A DNA stretch of 64,000 bases. Origin: Allostella sp. ATCC 35155 (GTDB lineage: Bacteria; Pseudomonadota; Alphaproteobacteria; ATCC43930; Allostellaceae). The position numbers were made by a program, and so were the translations under genes. Shown piece after piece: positions 36,020 to 45,008 of this stretch (position 1 is its first letter; every line of letters begins with the position of its first letter). The notes under the pieces are model-generated. The model saw only the letters and a list, made by a program, of their open reading frames with translations. It was not told the DNA's origin and ran no database searches. The stretch is from positions 1,856,001 to 1,920,000 of the forward strand of contig AP019701.1 of NCBI GenBank assembly GCA_006738865.1. Direction: 5' to 3'.

Positions 36020-39000
36020 CTATCGGGGCAGCGCGAACGACATCTGCAGCCGCAGCCCCTTCGGATCGAAGTGCGGCGTGACTTCTCCGCCGAGGCGATA
36101 GCCGATCTCGCCCTTGACCAGCGCCAGGCCGAAGCCGTCGCGCTCCGGCGGCGTGACCGGGGGGCCGTTCTCCTCCTCCCAGTCGAGCTGGAAGCGCCCC
36201 TCGGCGACGTCCCAGCGGATGTTGACGCTCCCCATCTGCTGGCTCAGCGCCCCGTACTTCGAGGCGTTGGTCGCGAGCTCGTGCAGCACCATCGCGATCG
36301 AAAGACCCTGCTGCGGCGGCAGGCGCACGTCCGGGCCCGATGCGTGGAAGCGCTTGGCGTCGAAGCCGTCGGTCTCCTGCTGCACCAGCTCGGCCACCGA
36401 GGCCTCCTTCCAGTTGGTGCGCGACAGGAGCCGGTAGGCGCGGGCCATGGCGTGCAGGCGGCCGGTCAGGGATTCGGTGAAGTCCTTCGGCGTCGGCGCC
36501 TTCCGCAGGGTGTGGTTGGCGACGCTGATCACCACCGCCAGCATGTTCTTGACGCGATGGTTCAGTTCCGAGATCAGCACCTGCTGGTGCTCCTCGGCCT
36601 CCGCCAGCGTCGTCACGTCGACGAGGGTGACGACGACGCCGTCGGTGCGCCCCGCGGCGACGCGATAGGGGATCAACCGCACCAGGTAATGCTTGCCGTC
36701 GCCGTTGCGGCGCAGTTGGTGCTCGACCATCTCGCCGGTGGCGAAGACGGCCGCGATGTGTTCCTTCAGTTCCGGATAGTCCAGCTTCGAGGACAGGTCC
36801 GTCAGCGGCCTGCCGATGTCGGCGCTGCGCAGGTTGAAGAAGGCGGATGCCGCCGGCGTGAAGTTGCGGATGACGAGGTTCCGGTCCAGGAAGACCGTCG
36901 CGATCTGGGTGGACTCGAACAGGTTCTTCAGGTCCGCGTTGGCGCGGTCCAGTTCGTCGACCTTCCCCGTCAACTCGGTGTTGATGGTGTTCAACTCCTC
37001 ATTGAGCGACTGCATCTCCTCCTTGGACGCTTCCAGCTCCTCGTTCGTCGACTGCCCCTCCTCGTTGACCGATACCAGCTCCTCGTTGGCGGACTTCAGC
37101 TCCTCCAGCGCGGTCTCGTATTCCTCGATGGTCGCTTGCAGCCGCTCCCGCGTGTCGCGCAACTCGCGCTCGAGTTCGGCGGTGCCGTCGGCCGTAGGCT
37201 CCTGCCCGCCATCGGCGCGGTCCTGCGCCGGCCCCAGCGGCTCGAACAGGATCAGGTAGAGCGATTCGCCCGTGCCGCGATCGGGCACGGGCTCGATCGT
37301 CAACCGCACCGGCTGGATGCGATCGCTCTCCTCGTCCAGCACCACTTTGTCGCGGACGATGGTGGACTGCGTGGAGACGGCCTCGCGCAGCGCCGCGCGC
37401 AGGTCCAGCCGCAGGCCCTTTCGCGCCAGGGTGAGGATCTGGCGGCTCGGCGCGCCCTGCGGCGCTTCGAGGTACCGGCCGGTCCGGGCGGAGTAGTAGA
37501 CGATGTCGCCCTCGGCATTGACGACCACATGGGGCGGCGAAAATCGCTCCAGAACCTGGGCCTCTACCGCTTGGCGCAGCGGATAGGAGGCGAGCCGGTC
37601 GGGCGTCGGCTCCGGGCCGCTCCGCCCTTCGGTTCGCGGATCCCCGACGAAGGGCGGCAGCCGGACCATGCCCCTGGCATGCTCGCGCGCCTGGAAGATG
37701 CGGTTCTTCTTGTCGATCGTGGCGAACAGCGCGCTGTGCTGCCCGATGCTCTCCGAGATGCCGAGAAAGAGATAGCCGGACGGCTTCAGCGCGTAGTGGA
37801 ACGTGGGGAGAACGCGATTCTGGATGTCCTGCCCGAAATAGATGAGGAGGTTGCGGCAGGACACCAGGTCCATGCGCGAGAAGGGCGGGTCCCGGATGAC
37901 GTTGTGCGGCGAGAATATGCACAGCTCCCGCGCCTCGGCGGCGATGACGTAGCTGACGCCGTCATTGGCGAAGAACCGCTCCCGGCGCGCGGGTGACACG
38001 CCCTCCAGGAGCTGCTCCGGATAGCGGCCCGCGCGCGCGACCGCGAGGGCCGGCTCGTCGATGTCGGTGGCGAAGATCTGCACCCTCGGCGGCGTTGCCA
38101 GCTTGTCGAGCTGTTCCCGCATCAGGATCGCGATCGAGTAGACTTCCTCGCCGGTGGCGCACCCCGGCACCCATACGCGCACCGTGTCGTGCGGCGCGCG
38201 GTTTTCGAACAGGCGCGGGACGACCAGCGTCTCCAGCACGGCGAAGGCATCGGGATCGCGGAAGAAGTTCGTGACGTTGATCAGCAGATCCCGGAACAGG
38301 TTCTTCGCCTCCGCCGCATCGCGCTTCAGCAGATCGACGTAGCCGGAAATGGATTCCATCTGCAGGATCTGCATGCGTCGGCGGACCCGCCGCAGGAACG
38401 TCTTGGTCTTGTAGCCGGCGAAGTCGTGGCCGGACTGGGTGCGCAGGATGCCGTATATGTCCCTCCGCGCCTGCCGGAGTTCGGCTTCCTCGCGCTCGCC
38501 GTCGTCCTCCGCAAGCCCGGCCAGCGTCCCGAAGCTGCGGGCGAACGCGGCGATCTTCCCGCCCATCTGTTCGACGGGGGCGGCGACGTCGATCATGCCG
38601 CTGGAAATGGCGCTCTCGGGCATGTCGCGGTTGCGCGGGCCGGTCCCATCGCCGGTCTGGGCCAGCGTGAAGCCACCGCGCTCCTTGACCGCCTTCACCC
38701 CCAGGGTGCCGTCGCCGTCGCCGCCCGAGAGGATTACGGCGACCGCGTATTCCCCCTGGTCCTCGGCGAGCGCGCTCAGGAAGATGTCGATCGGCTTGCG
38801 CTCGCGGTTGGTCGCGTTGGCCCGGCGCAGCCTGAGACAGCCCTCCGCGATCGTAAGGATCGCGCCGGGTGGCATCACATAGACGCAGTTCGGCGCGACC
38901 CGGGCCCCTTCCTCGGCCACGATCGCCGGCATGCCGGTGTAGCGTCCCACCACCTCATGGAGCCGGCTCTCGTGCTCCGGACTGAGATGCGTCACGATCA

Positions 39001-39115
39001 CGAATGCCGCGCCCGGATCGTCGGGCATGCCTTTGAACAGGCCCTCCATGGCCGGAATACCGCCGGCGGAAGCGCCGATCCCAACGATGGGGAAGTTTCC
39101 GTTTCCATGGGTCAA
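36020..39115 (-). CDS. CheB-CheR-PAS-HWE histidine kinase fusion protein
   Basis: A 1,031-residue multidomain sensor if started at TTG 39115, which has a GGGAGG site 6-7 nt upstream; an ATG lies 12 codons earlier. Residues 5-190 are a CheB methylesterase with Ser in GIGASAGG, His in VTHLSPEH and Asp in SGGDGDGTLG. Residues 205-480 are a CheR methyltransferase with VWVPGCATGEEVYSIA, FATDIDEPALAVAR and DLVSCRNLLIYF. A coiled coil of NEEL repeats (about 655-740) and PAS regions follow. The C-terminal HWE kinase has ELNHRVKNMLAVV (phospho-His), HELATNASKYGAL and a WEEENGP segment. It probably signals through the adjacent receiver. The input is unknown. Confidence 0.92.
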   Translation of the reverse strand: MTHGNGNFPIVGIGASAGGIPAMEGLFKGMPDDPGAAFVIVTHLSPEHESRLHEVVGRYTGMPAIVAEEGARVAPNCVYVMPPGAILTIAEGCLRLRRANATNRERKPIDIFLSALAEDQGEYAVAVILSGGDGDGTLGVKAVKERGGFTLAQTGDGTGPRNRDMPESAISSGMIDVAAPVEQMGGKIAAFARSFGTLAGLAEDDGEREEAELRQARRDIYGILRTQSGHDFAGYKTKTFLRRVRRRMQILQMESISGYVDLLKRDAAEAKNLFRDLLINVTNFFRDPDAFAVLETLVVPRLFENRAPHDTVRVWVPGCATGEEVYSIAILMREQLDKLATPPRVQIFATDIDEPALAVARAGRYPEQLLEGVSPARRERFFANDGVSYVIAAEARELCIFSPHNVIRDPPFSRMDLVSCRNLLIYFGQDIQNRVLPTFHYALKPSGYLFLGISESIGQHSALFATIDKKNRIFQAREHARGMVRLPPFVGDPRTEGRSGPEPTPDRLASYPLRQAVEAQVLERFSPPHVVVNAEGDIVYYSARTGRYLEAPQGAPSRQILTLARKGLRLDLRAALREAVSTQSTIVRDKVVLDEESDRIQPVRLTIEPVPDRGTGESLYLILFEPLGPAQDRADGGQEPTADGTAELERELRDTRERLQATIEEYETALEELKSANEELVSVNEEGQSTNEELEASKEEMQSLNEELNTINTELTGKVDELDRANADLKNLFESTQIATVFLDRNLVIRNFTPAASAFFNLRSADIGRPLTDLSSKLDYPELKEHIAAVFATGEMVEHQLRRNGDGKHYLVRLIPYRVAAGRTDGVVVTLVDVTTLAEAEEHQQVLISELNHRVKNMLAVVISVANHTLRKAPTPKDFTESLTGRLHAMARAYRLLSRTNWKEASVAELVQQETDGFDAKRFHASGPDVRLPPQQGLSIAMVLHELATNASKYGALSQQMGSVNIRWDVAEGRFQLDWEEENGPPVTPPERDGFGLALVKGEIGYRLGGEVTPHFDPKGLRLQMSFALPR

Positions 39116-39319
39116 GATGGGCCTCCCTATCTCAGAATGCTCGGACACCATCGTTCGATCCGCGAATTCCGATTCATTTATGCTGGTTGAGTAAATTGCT
39201 TGCCGGGAACGCCGCCAACTTGGCGCCCGCCGGCCAATAAGGTCGGCACGAAACCTTGTGACATCCATCTGAACGGCTGCCGTGGCGCGTGGCAAGCGGG
39301 CTGGCTCGCCCCCGACCAT

Positions 39320-39502
39320 TCAGCGCCGGTCGTCGGTCCTGTCCTGCGCGTCTGCCCGCGCCTTCGAGATCGAGAAGGCAATGGCCATCGCCAGCCCGAT
39401 TCCGATGCCGGCGATGATACTGTCGATAAGAAGTCCGATCGCTACGCCGATCGCCAGCCCGACGGCAATCGCGGTGCCGTTCATGGGAGCCTTGTCCGCC
39501 AT
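39320..39502 (-). CDS. small glycine-rich membrane protein (60 aa)
   Basis: A 60-residue protein with a good GGGAGGAG ribosome site before its ATG. After MADKAPMNG come two hydrophobic, glycine-spaced segments (AIAVGLAIGVAIGLLIDSI and IAGIGIGLAMAIAFSI) that form a glycine-zipper-like hairpin in the membrane. A charged tail (KARADAQDRTDDRR) ends the protein. Function unknown; such proteins are common next to stress sensors. The segment 39116-39319 upstream of the kinase gene contains no other gene I can support. Confidence 0.7.
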   Translation of the reverse strand: MADKAPMNGTAIAVGLAIGVAIGLLIDSIIAGIGIGLAMAIAFSISKARADAQDRTDDRR

Positions 39503-39697
39503 CGCGCTCTCCTCCCGTCGCGTTGAGGGCCATCTGCCCTACCAACGCATCCGGGCCGCATTCGTCGCCATCGGCGGCCGTTCCCGGATCGTCGCGGCCG
39601 ATATTCGAGCGGCCTCGCGCAAGCGGCTCCACCCCCGAATGTGCTAGACGGGCGCCGCCGCGCCAGGCGCCCCCCATTCCCCACACGTCCGGAACCC

Positions 39698-41326
39698 ATG
39701 ATCCGCCTCGACAACATCAGCAAGCAGCACGGCCACCAGATCCTCTTCATCGAGGCCGCGATGGGCATCCAGCGCGGCGAGAAGGTGGGGCTGGTCGGCC
39801 CCAACGGGGCCGGCAAGACGACGCTCTTCCGCATGATCACCGGCCAGGAGCAGCCGGACGACGGCCAGGTGGTGGTCGATGCCGGCACGACCATCGGCTA
39901 TTTCAGCCAGGACGTCGGCGAGATGGCGGGGCAGAGCGCGGTCGCCGCCGTGATGGACGGGGCAGGCCCGGTGAGCGCGCTCGCGGCCGAGATGGCGGCG
40001 CTGGAGGCGGCGATGGCCGACCCGGAGCAGGCCGACCGGATGGACGACCTGATCGAGCGCTATGGCGACGTGCAGGGGCAGTTCCAGGAACTCGACGGCT
40101 ATGCGCTGGAAGGCCGCGCGCGCGAGGTGCTGGCGGGGCTGAGCTTCAGCCAGGAGCGCATGGACGGCGATGTCGGCCTCTTGTCGGGCGGCTGGAAGAT
40201 GCGCGTTGCGCTCGCCCGCATCCTCCTGATGCGGCCGGACGCGATGCTGCTCGACGAGCCCAGCAACCATCTCGACCTCGAGAGCCTGATCTGGCTGGAG
40301 GCCTTCCTCAAGGGCTACGAGGGCGCGCTGCTGATGACCTCGCACGACCGCGAGTTCATGAACCGCATCGTCGGCAAGGTCATCGAGATCGACGGCGGCC
40401 AGCTCACCACCTATTCCGGCGACTATGATTTCTACGAGCAGCAGCGCGCGCTGAGCGAGAAGCAGCGTCAGGCCCAGTTCGAGCGCCAGCAGGCGATGCT
40501 GGCCAAGGAGATCCAGTTCATCGAGCGCTTCAAGGCCCGCGCCTCCCACGCCGCCCAGGTCCAGAGCCGGGTCAAGAAGCTCGACAAGATCGAGCGGGTC
40601 GAGCCGCCGCGCCGGCGCCAGACCGTGCAGTTCGAGTTCCGCAGCCCGCCGCGCTCGGGCGACGACGTGGTGGGATTCCGCGACGTCCACAAGGGCTATG
40701 GCAGCCAGCGCATCTATGCCGGCTTCGACCTCCAGGTGCGGCGGCGCGAGCGCTGGTGCGTGCTGGGCGTCAACGGCGCCGGCAAGTCGACCCTGCTGAA
40801 GCTGGCGGCCGGCGCGGTCGAGCCGGACGCGGGCACGGTCAATGTCGGCAGCAGCGTGCGCATGGGCTACTTCGCCCAGCACTCGATGGACCTGCTCGAC
40901 GGCGAGGAGACGATCTTCGAATCGCTGGAGAATTCCTTCCCGCAGGCGGGGCAGGGGCCCTTGCGCGCGCTCGCCGGCTGCTTCGGCTTCTCGGGCGACG
41001 ACGTCGAGAAACGCTGCCGCGTGCTGTCGGGCGGCGAGAAGGCGCGGCTGGTCATGGCGAAGATGCTGTTCGACCCGCCCAACTTCCTCGTCCTCGACGA
41101 GCCGACCAACCATCTCGACATGGCGACCAAGGACATGCTGGTCCAGGCGCTGGCCGAGTTCGAGGGCACGATGCTGTTCGTCTCCCACGACCGCCACTTC
41201 CTGGCCGCCCTCTCCAACCGGGTGCTGGAACTGACGCCCGACGGCATCCACCAGTATGGCGGCGGCTATACCGAATATGTCGCCCGCACCGGCCAGGAGG
41301 CACCGGGCCTGCACCCGGGCGGGTGA
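39698..41326 (+). CDS. ABC-F family ATPase (ribosome-associated translation factor type)
   Basis: A 542-residue soluble protein with two ABC domains and no membrane segments, starting at the ATG of MIRLDNISKQHG. Domain 1 has Walker A GLVGPNGAGKTTLF, signature LLSGGWKMRVALARILL and Walker B AMLLDEPSNHLD. The linker (YDFYEQQRALSEKQRQAQFERQQAML to VQSRVKKLDKIERVEPP) is the helical arm that enters the ribosomal E site in ABC-F proteins. Domain 2 has GVNGAGKSTLLKL, LSGGEKARLVMAKML and FLVLDEPTNHLD. It resembles the YheS/Uup-EttA group; the exact subgroup is not assigned. Confidence 0.93.
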   Translation: MIRLDNISKQHGHQILFIEAAMGIQRGEKVGLVGPNGAGKTTLFRMITGQEQPDDGQVVVDAGTTIGYFSQDVGEMAGQSAVAAVMDGAGPVSALAAEMAALEAAMADPEQADRMDDLIERYGDVQGQFQELDGYALEGRAREVLAGLSFSQERMDGDVGLLSGGWKMRVALARILLMRPDAMLLDEPSNHLDLESLIWLEAFLKGYEGALLMTSHDREFMNRIVGKVIEIDGGQLTTYSGDYDFYEQQRALSEKQRQAQFERQQAMLAKEIQFIERFKARASHAAQVQSRVKKLDKIERVEPPRRRQTVQFEFRSPPRSGDDVVGFRDVHKGYGSQRIYAGFDLQVRRRERWCVLGVNGAGKSTLLKLAAGAVEPDAGTVNVGSSVRMGYFAQHSMDLLDGEETIFESLENSFPQAGQGPLRALAGCFGFSGDDVEKRCRVLSGGEKARLVMAKMLFDPPNFLVLDEPTNHLDMATKDMLVQALAEFEGTMLFVSHDRHFLAALSNRVLELTPDGIHQYGGGYTEYVARTGQEAPGLHPGG

Positions 41327-41354
41327 CGGCCGCCCGGCACCGCCGCACCCGGGA

Positions 41355-42194
41355 TCAGTGCAGGCTGGCCTGGAACGTGGTCGCGATCAGGGACACGTGC
41401 GCATCCAGCGGCGGGCGGAGTTCGAAGGCCCGCGGCTCCCGCGCGAAGTTCCACAACCGCAGCAGCAGCCACGCGTCGCGCTGCGTGTCGGCGACCGCCA
41501 GCTCATTGCGCGTGATGTGGAACGGAGTCCGCTCCCAGCCATTGGTCGTCTTCACCTCGATCAGCCGGTCCCGGCCGTCGCCGTCGAAGCTGCGGATGTC
41601 GTAGCCGGCGCCGTCGCCGTCGACCTCGGATACCCAGCGGATCTGCCGGGCGAGGTCCGTCCGGCCGGCAGCCAGCAGGCTTGCCCGTTCATGCGCCAGC
41701 ACCCGCTCCTCCCCGGCGCGGCCGAGGGCGCGGTTGGCGGTGTCGCGTGCGGCGACGTCGTACCGGTGCGCGAGCTTCGTCATCCGGTCGAGTTCGTTCG
41801 GCGGCGGTGCGTTGCTGTGGGTGGGCGGCGGCCCGATCCACAGCACCCCTTCTTCGCGCAGGCCGGGGGATGGTCGTCCCACATCACTGCGGGCCGTTCG
41901 CGCCAGCCAGTCGGGATGCTGCGTCAGCCAGCGGACGACCGCGGCGATCAGCGATTCCTGAAAGTTGAACGCCGGCTTGTAGCCCCCAATCCACTCCTCT
42001 CCGAGGCCCTTCAGGACCGCGCTGATGTTCTGGTGCTTGTATTCGATCGAACCGCGCGGCCGGCCGATCACCGCCTGAAGCGCCCGGTTGTGCGCGGCCT
42101 TGCTGTAGCGGCGGCCGGCGACATCGGCGGCCAGCATCGCGAAATAGTCCGCGACGATCCGGTCGTTCTCCGCGTCGGTCCAGTCCCCGGCCAA
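41355..42194 (-). CDS. DUF3883-containing, PD-(D/E)XK nuclease-like protein
   Basis: A 279-residue protein. The N-terminal 90 residues (DWTDAENDRIVADYFAMLAAD, then a K-Q-N-ISAVL stretch around GRPRGSIEYKHQNISAVLKG and GGYKPAFNFQESLIAAV) form a helical domain seen beside nuclease modules. The C-terminal 120 residues are DUF3883: ERVLAHERASLL, WVSEVDGDGAGYDIRSFDGDGRDRLIEVKTTNG with the D...E-x-K core of PD-(D/E)XK nucleases, and TRNELAVADTQRDAWLLLRLWNF. DUF3883 proteins often occur in restriction or defence contexts, but no methylase or helicase partner is next to this one. A standalone nuclease or house-cleaning role remains possible. Confidence 0.78.
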   Translation of the reverse strand: MAGDWTDAENDRIVADYFAMLAADVAGRRYSKAAHNRALQAVIGRPRGSIEYKHQNISAVLKGLGEEWIGGYKPAFNFQESLIAAVVRWLTQHPDWLARTARSDVGRPSPGLREEGVLWIGPPPTHSNAPPPNELDRMTKLAHRYDVAARDTANRALGRAGEERVLAHERASLLAAGRTDLARQIRWVSEVDGDGAGYDIRSFDGDGRDRLIEVKTTNGWERTPFHITRNELAVADTQRDAWLLLRLWNFAREPRAFELRPPLDAHVSLIATTFQASLH

Positions 42195-42413
42195 TGGCCC
42201 CCCATCCCACGCAGGCCGCGCGATCGCTCATGGCATCGCGGGCATCCTGGCGCCTTCCGGCTTCTTGCAGGATGCGAGACATCCTTCCCCGAGACAAAGA
42301 ACTTCCGCACTCCGGCGACATGCGTACCGGCTTGCCGGCTGCCGTCGCCGCGCCGGCCGGCGCACGCTATCCTGGTGCCCGCAACCGGACTATGAGGTGA
42401 CGGGCGGACCGGC

Positions 42414-42776
42414 ATGACCCACGACGAGTTCAACGCCTTCTGCGCCGCGCTGCCGGCCACGACTCATGTCGTGCAGTGGGGCGGCTCGCAAGTCTGGAAG
42501 GTCGGGGGCAAGGTGTTCGCGATCGGCGGCGGCGCGGCCGGGGCGGAGACCGTCACCTTCAAGGCGGGCGAGATCGGCTACGAGATGCTGCGCCAGCAGC
42601 CGGGCCTGCGGCCGGCGCCCTATCTCGCCTCCCGCGGGCTGAAATGGATCCAGCACTATGCCGAGCCGGGCCTGCCGGACGCCGAACTGCGCGACTACCT
42701 GCGGCTGTCGCACGCCATGGTCGCCCGCGGCCTGCCGCGGAAGACGCGGATCGCGCTCGGTCTGGCATCCGCATAG
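42414..42776 (+). CDS. MmcQ/YjbR family protein
   Basis: A 120-residue protein of the MmcQ/YjbR fold (CyaY-like). The opening [37 protein letters not shown] matches the family: an acidic helix, then a W-x-V-G-x-K-x-F-A strand pair. [31 protein letters not shown] and a C-terminal [17 protein letters not shown] complete it. These proteins are described as DNA-binding, but their cellular role is not known. Confidence 0.88.
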   Translation: MTHDEFNAFCAALPATTHVVQWGGSQVWKVGGKVFAIGGGAAGAETVTFKAGEIGYEMLRQQPGLRPAPYLASRGLKWIQHYAEPGLPDAELRDYLRLSHAMVARGLPRKTRIALGLASA

Positions 42777-42901
42777 CGCGCCGGGCGCTCCGCTCGCCTT
42801 CACCCGCGCCGGCGTCTTTCGTCTGGCCGCCGACGCCGGTGCGGGCTAAAATTGAACTCCCTCGGACGGCACGGCCGCCGCCCGTCCGGTTGCGAGGTTC
42901 G

Positions 42902-44956
42902 ATGGCCGATATCCATTGCATGTATGGGCAGGGTTTCCTGCGTCTGGCGGCGTGCGTGCCGCGCGGCCAGGTGGCCGATCCGGACTTCGCCGTCCGGGAG
43001 CATCTCGAACTCGCCGCCGAAGGCCATGCGCGCGATGTCGGCCTGATGCTGTTCCCCGAACTTGCCCTGTCCTCCTATGCGATCGACGACCTCCTGTTCC
43101 AGGACGCGCTGCTGGACGCCGTCGATGGGGCGATCCGGCGCATCGCAGAGGCCTCGCGCACGCTCTTTCCCGTCCTCGTTGTCGGCGCCCCGCTGCGCCG
43201 GTCGGGACAGCTCTACAACACCGCGGTCGTCATCCATCGCGGCAGCATCCTGGGGGTGGTGCCCAAGATCTTCCTGCCGAACTATCGCGAGTTCTACGAG
43301 CGGCGGCACTTCGCGACGGGCGCCGGTCTCAGCGGTGCCGACATCGACGTCGCAGGCGAGCGGGTGCCGTTCGGGCCCGACCTGCTGTTCCGCTCCGAGG
43401 GCGCGGTGCCGTTCACCTTCCATGTCGAGATCTGCGAGGACATCTGGGTGCCGCAGCCGCCCTCGACCCGGGCGGCGATGGCCGGCGCCGAGCTGCTGCT
43501 CAACCTGTCCGCCAGCAACATCACCATCGGCAAGGCGCGCACGCGGCGCCTGCTCTGCGCCAGCCAGTCCGCCCGCTGCATCGCGGCCTACGCCTATTCG
43601 GCCGCGGGGCCCGGCGAATCGACGACCGACCTCGCCTGGGACGGCCATGCCGCGATCTTCGAGAACGGCGACACCCTCGGCGAGACGGAGCGCTTCCCGA
43701 CCGCATCGACCCTCGTCGCCGCCGACATCGACCTCGAGCGCCTGCGCCAGGAGCGCATGCGGACGACGACCTTCGGCGACTGCGCGCGCGCCGAGGTTGC
43801 GGCGGCCGCGCCGTTCCGGACCGTCGCCTTCGCCCTCGGCGGCCCGGCAGCGCCGGCCCGGCTGGAGCGTGTCATCGAGCGCTTTCCCTTCGTTCCCGCC
43901 GACCCGTCGCGCCTGCGGGAGGAGTGCTACGAGGCCTACAACATCCAGGTCCAGGGCCTGGCGCAGCGGCTCGCCGCATCGGGTGTCGGGCGGGCGGTGA
44001 TCGGCGTCTCGGGCGGGCTCGATTCGACCCAGGCCCTGATGGTCAGTGCCCGCGCGATGGACCTGCTCGGCCGGCCGCGCACGGACGTCCTCGCCTACAC
44101 CCTGCCGGGCTTCGCCACCTCGGACGAGACCAAAGGCAATGCCTGGGCGCTGATGCGGGCGCTCGGCGTCAGTGCCGAGGAGATCGACATCCGTCCGGCC
44201 GCGCGGCAGATGCTGGCCGATCTCGGCCATCCCTTCGCGGACGGCGAGCCGGCCTACGACGTCACCTTCGAGAATGTGCAGGCGGGCCTGCGCACCGACT
44301 ATCTCTTCCGCCTCGCCAATCGCCACGGCGGCCTCGTGGTCGGGACGGGCGACCTGTCCGAACTCGGGCTCGGCTGGTGCACCTACGGCGTCGGCGATCA
44401 CATGTCGCACTATAACGTCAACGCCTCGGTGCCGAAGACGCTGATCCAGCACCTCATCCGCTTCGTCGCCGCCTCGGGCGACGTCACGGCCGAGACGGCG
44501 GCGGTGCTGGAGCGGGTGCTGGCGACCGAGATCTCGCCCGAGCTGGTGCCGGCGGCGGCCGGCGAGCGGCCGCAATCGACCCAGCAGGTGGTCGGGCCCT
44601 ACGCCCTGCAGGACTTCAACCTCTTCTACCTCACCCGCTACGGCTACCGGCCGTCGCGCATCGCCTTCCTGGCGGAAGAGGCCTGGGGGGACGTCGAGCG
44701 CGGCTCCTGGCCGGTCAACGTGCCGGCCGAGGACCGCCGGGCCTACTCGCGGGAGGAGATCCGCCACTGGCTGCGCCTCTTCCTCCGCCGCTTCTTCGCC
44801 AACCAGTTCAAGCGCTCGGCGCTGCCGAACGGTCCCAAGATCTCGTCCGGCGGCTCGCTCTCGCCGCGCGGCGACTGGCGGGCGCCGTCGGATGCCGGCG
44901 CCCGGGTCTGGCTTGACGAACTCGATGCGGCTTCGCCGACCCGGCCGCCGGACTGA
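42902..44956 (+). CDS. nadE: NAD+ synthase (glutamine-hydrolysing)
   Basis: A 684-residue two-domain enzyme, the length of the glutamine-dependent Mycobacterium type. The N-terminal nitrilase-fold glutaminase has its triad in [17 protein letters not shown] (Glu), [16 protein letters not shown] (Lys) and [15 protein letters not shown] (Cys). The C-terminal amidotransferase domain has the P-loop [32 protein letters not shown], and [35 protein letters not shown], where the deamido-NAD and ATP bind. It makes NAD+ from nicotinate adenine dinucleotide, ATP and glutamine. The start is the ATG at 42902 giving [16 protein letters not shown]. Confidence 0.96.
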   Translation: MADIHCMYGQGFLRLAACVPRGQVADPDFAVREHLELAAEGHARDVGLMLFPELALSSYAIDDLLFQDALLDAVDGAIRRIAEASRTLFPVLVVGAPLRRSGQLYNTAVVIHRGSILGVVPKIFLPNYREFYERRHFATGAGLSGADIDVAGERVPFGPDLLFRSEGAVPFTFHVEICEDIWVPQPPSTRAAMAGAELLLNLSASNITIGKARTRRLLCASQSARCIAAYAYSAAGPGESTTDLAWDGHAAIFENGDTLGETERFPTASTLVAADIDLERLRQERMRTTTFGDCARAEVAAAAPFRTVAFALGGPAAPARLERVIERFPFVPADPSRLREECYEAYNIQVQGLAQRLAASGVGRAVIGVSGGLDSTQALMVSARAMDLLGRPRTDVLAYTLPGFATSDETKGNAWALMRALGVSAEEIDIRPAARQMLADLGHPFADGEPAYDVTFENVQAGLRTDYLFRLANRHGGLVVGTGDLSELGLGWCTYGVGDHMSHYNVNASVPKTLIQHLIRFVAASGDVTAETAAVLERVLATEISPELVPAAAGERPQSTQQVVGPYALQDFNLFYLTRYGYRPSRIAFLAEEAWGDVERGSWPVNVPAEDRRAYSREEIRHWLRLFLRRFFANQFKRSALPNGPKISSGGSLSPRGDWRAPSDAGARVWLDELDAASPTRPPD

Positions 44957-45008
44957 CGGGTAGGGCATGGCACCGCGGCTCGGCTCGCAAGGCCGCGGTT
45001 GCCGCCCC

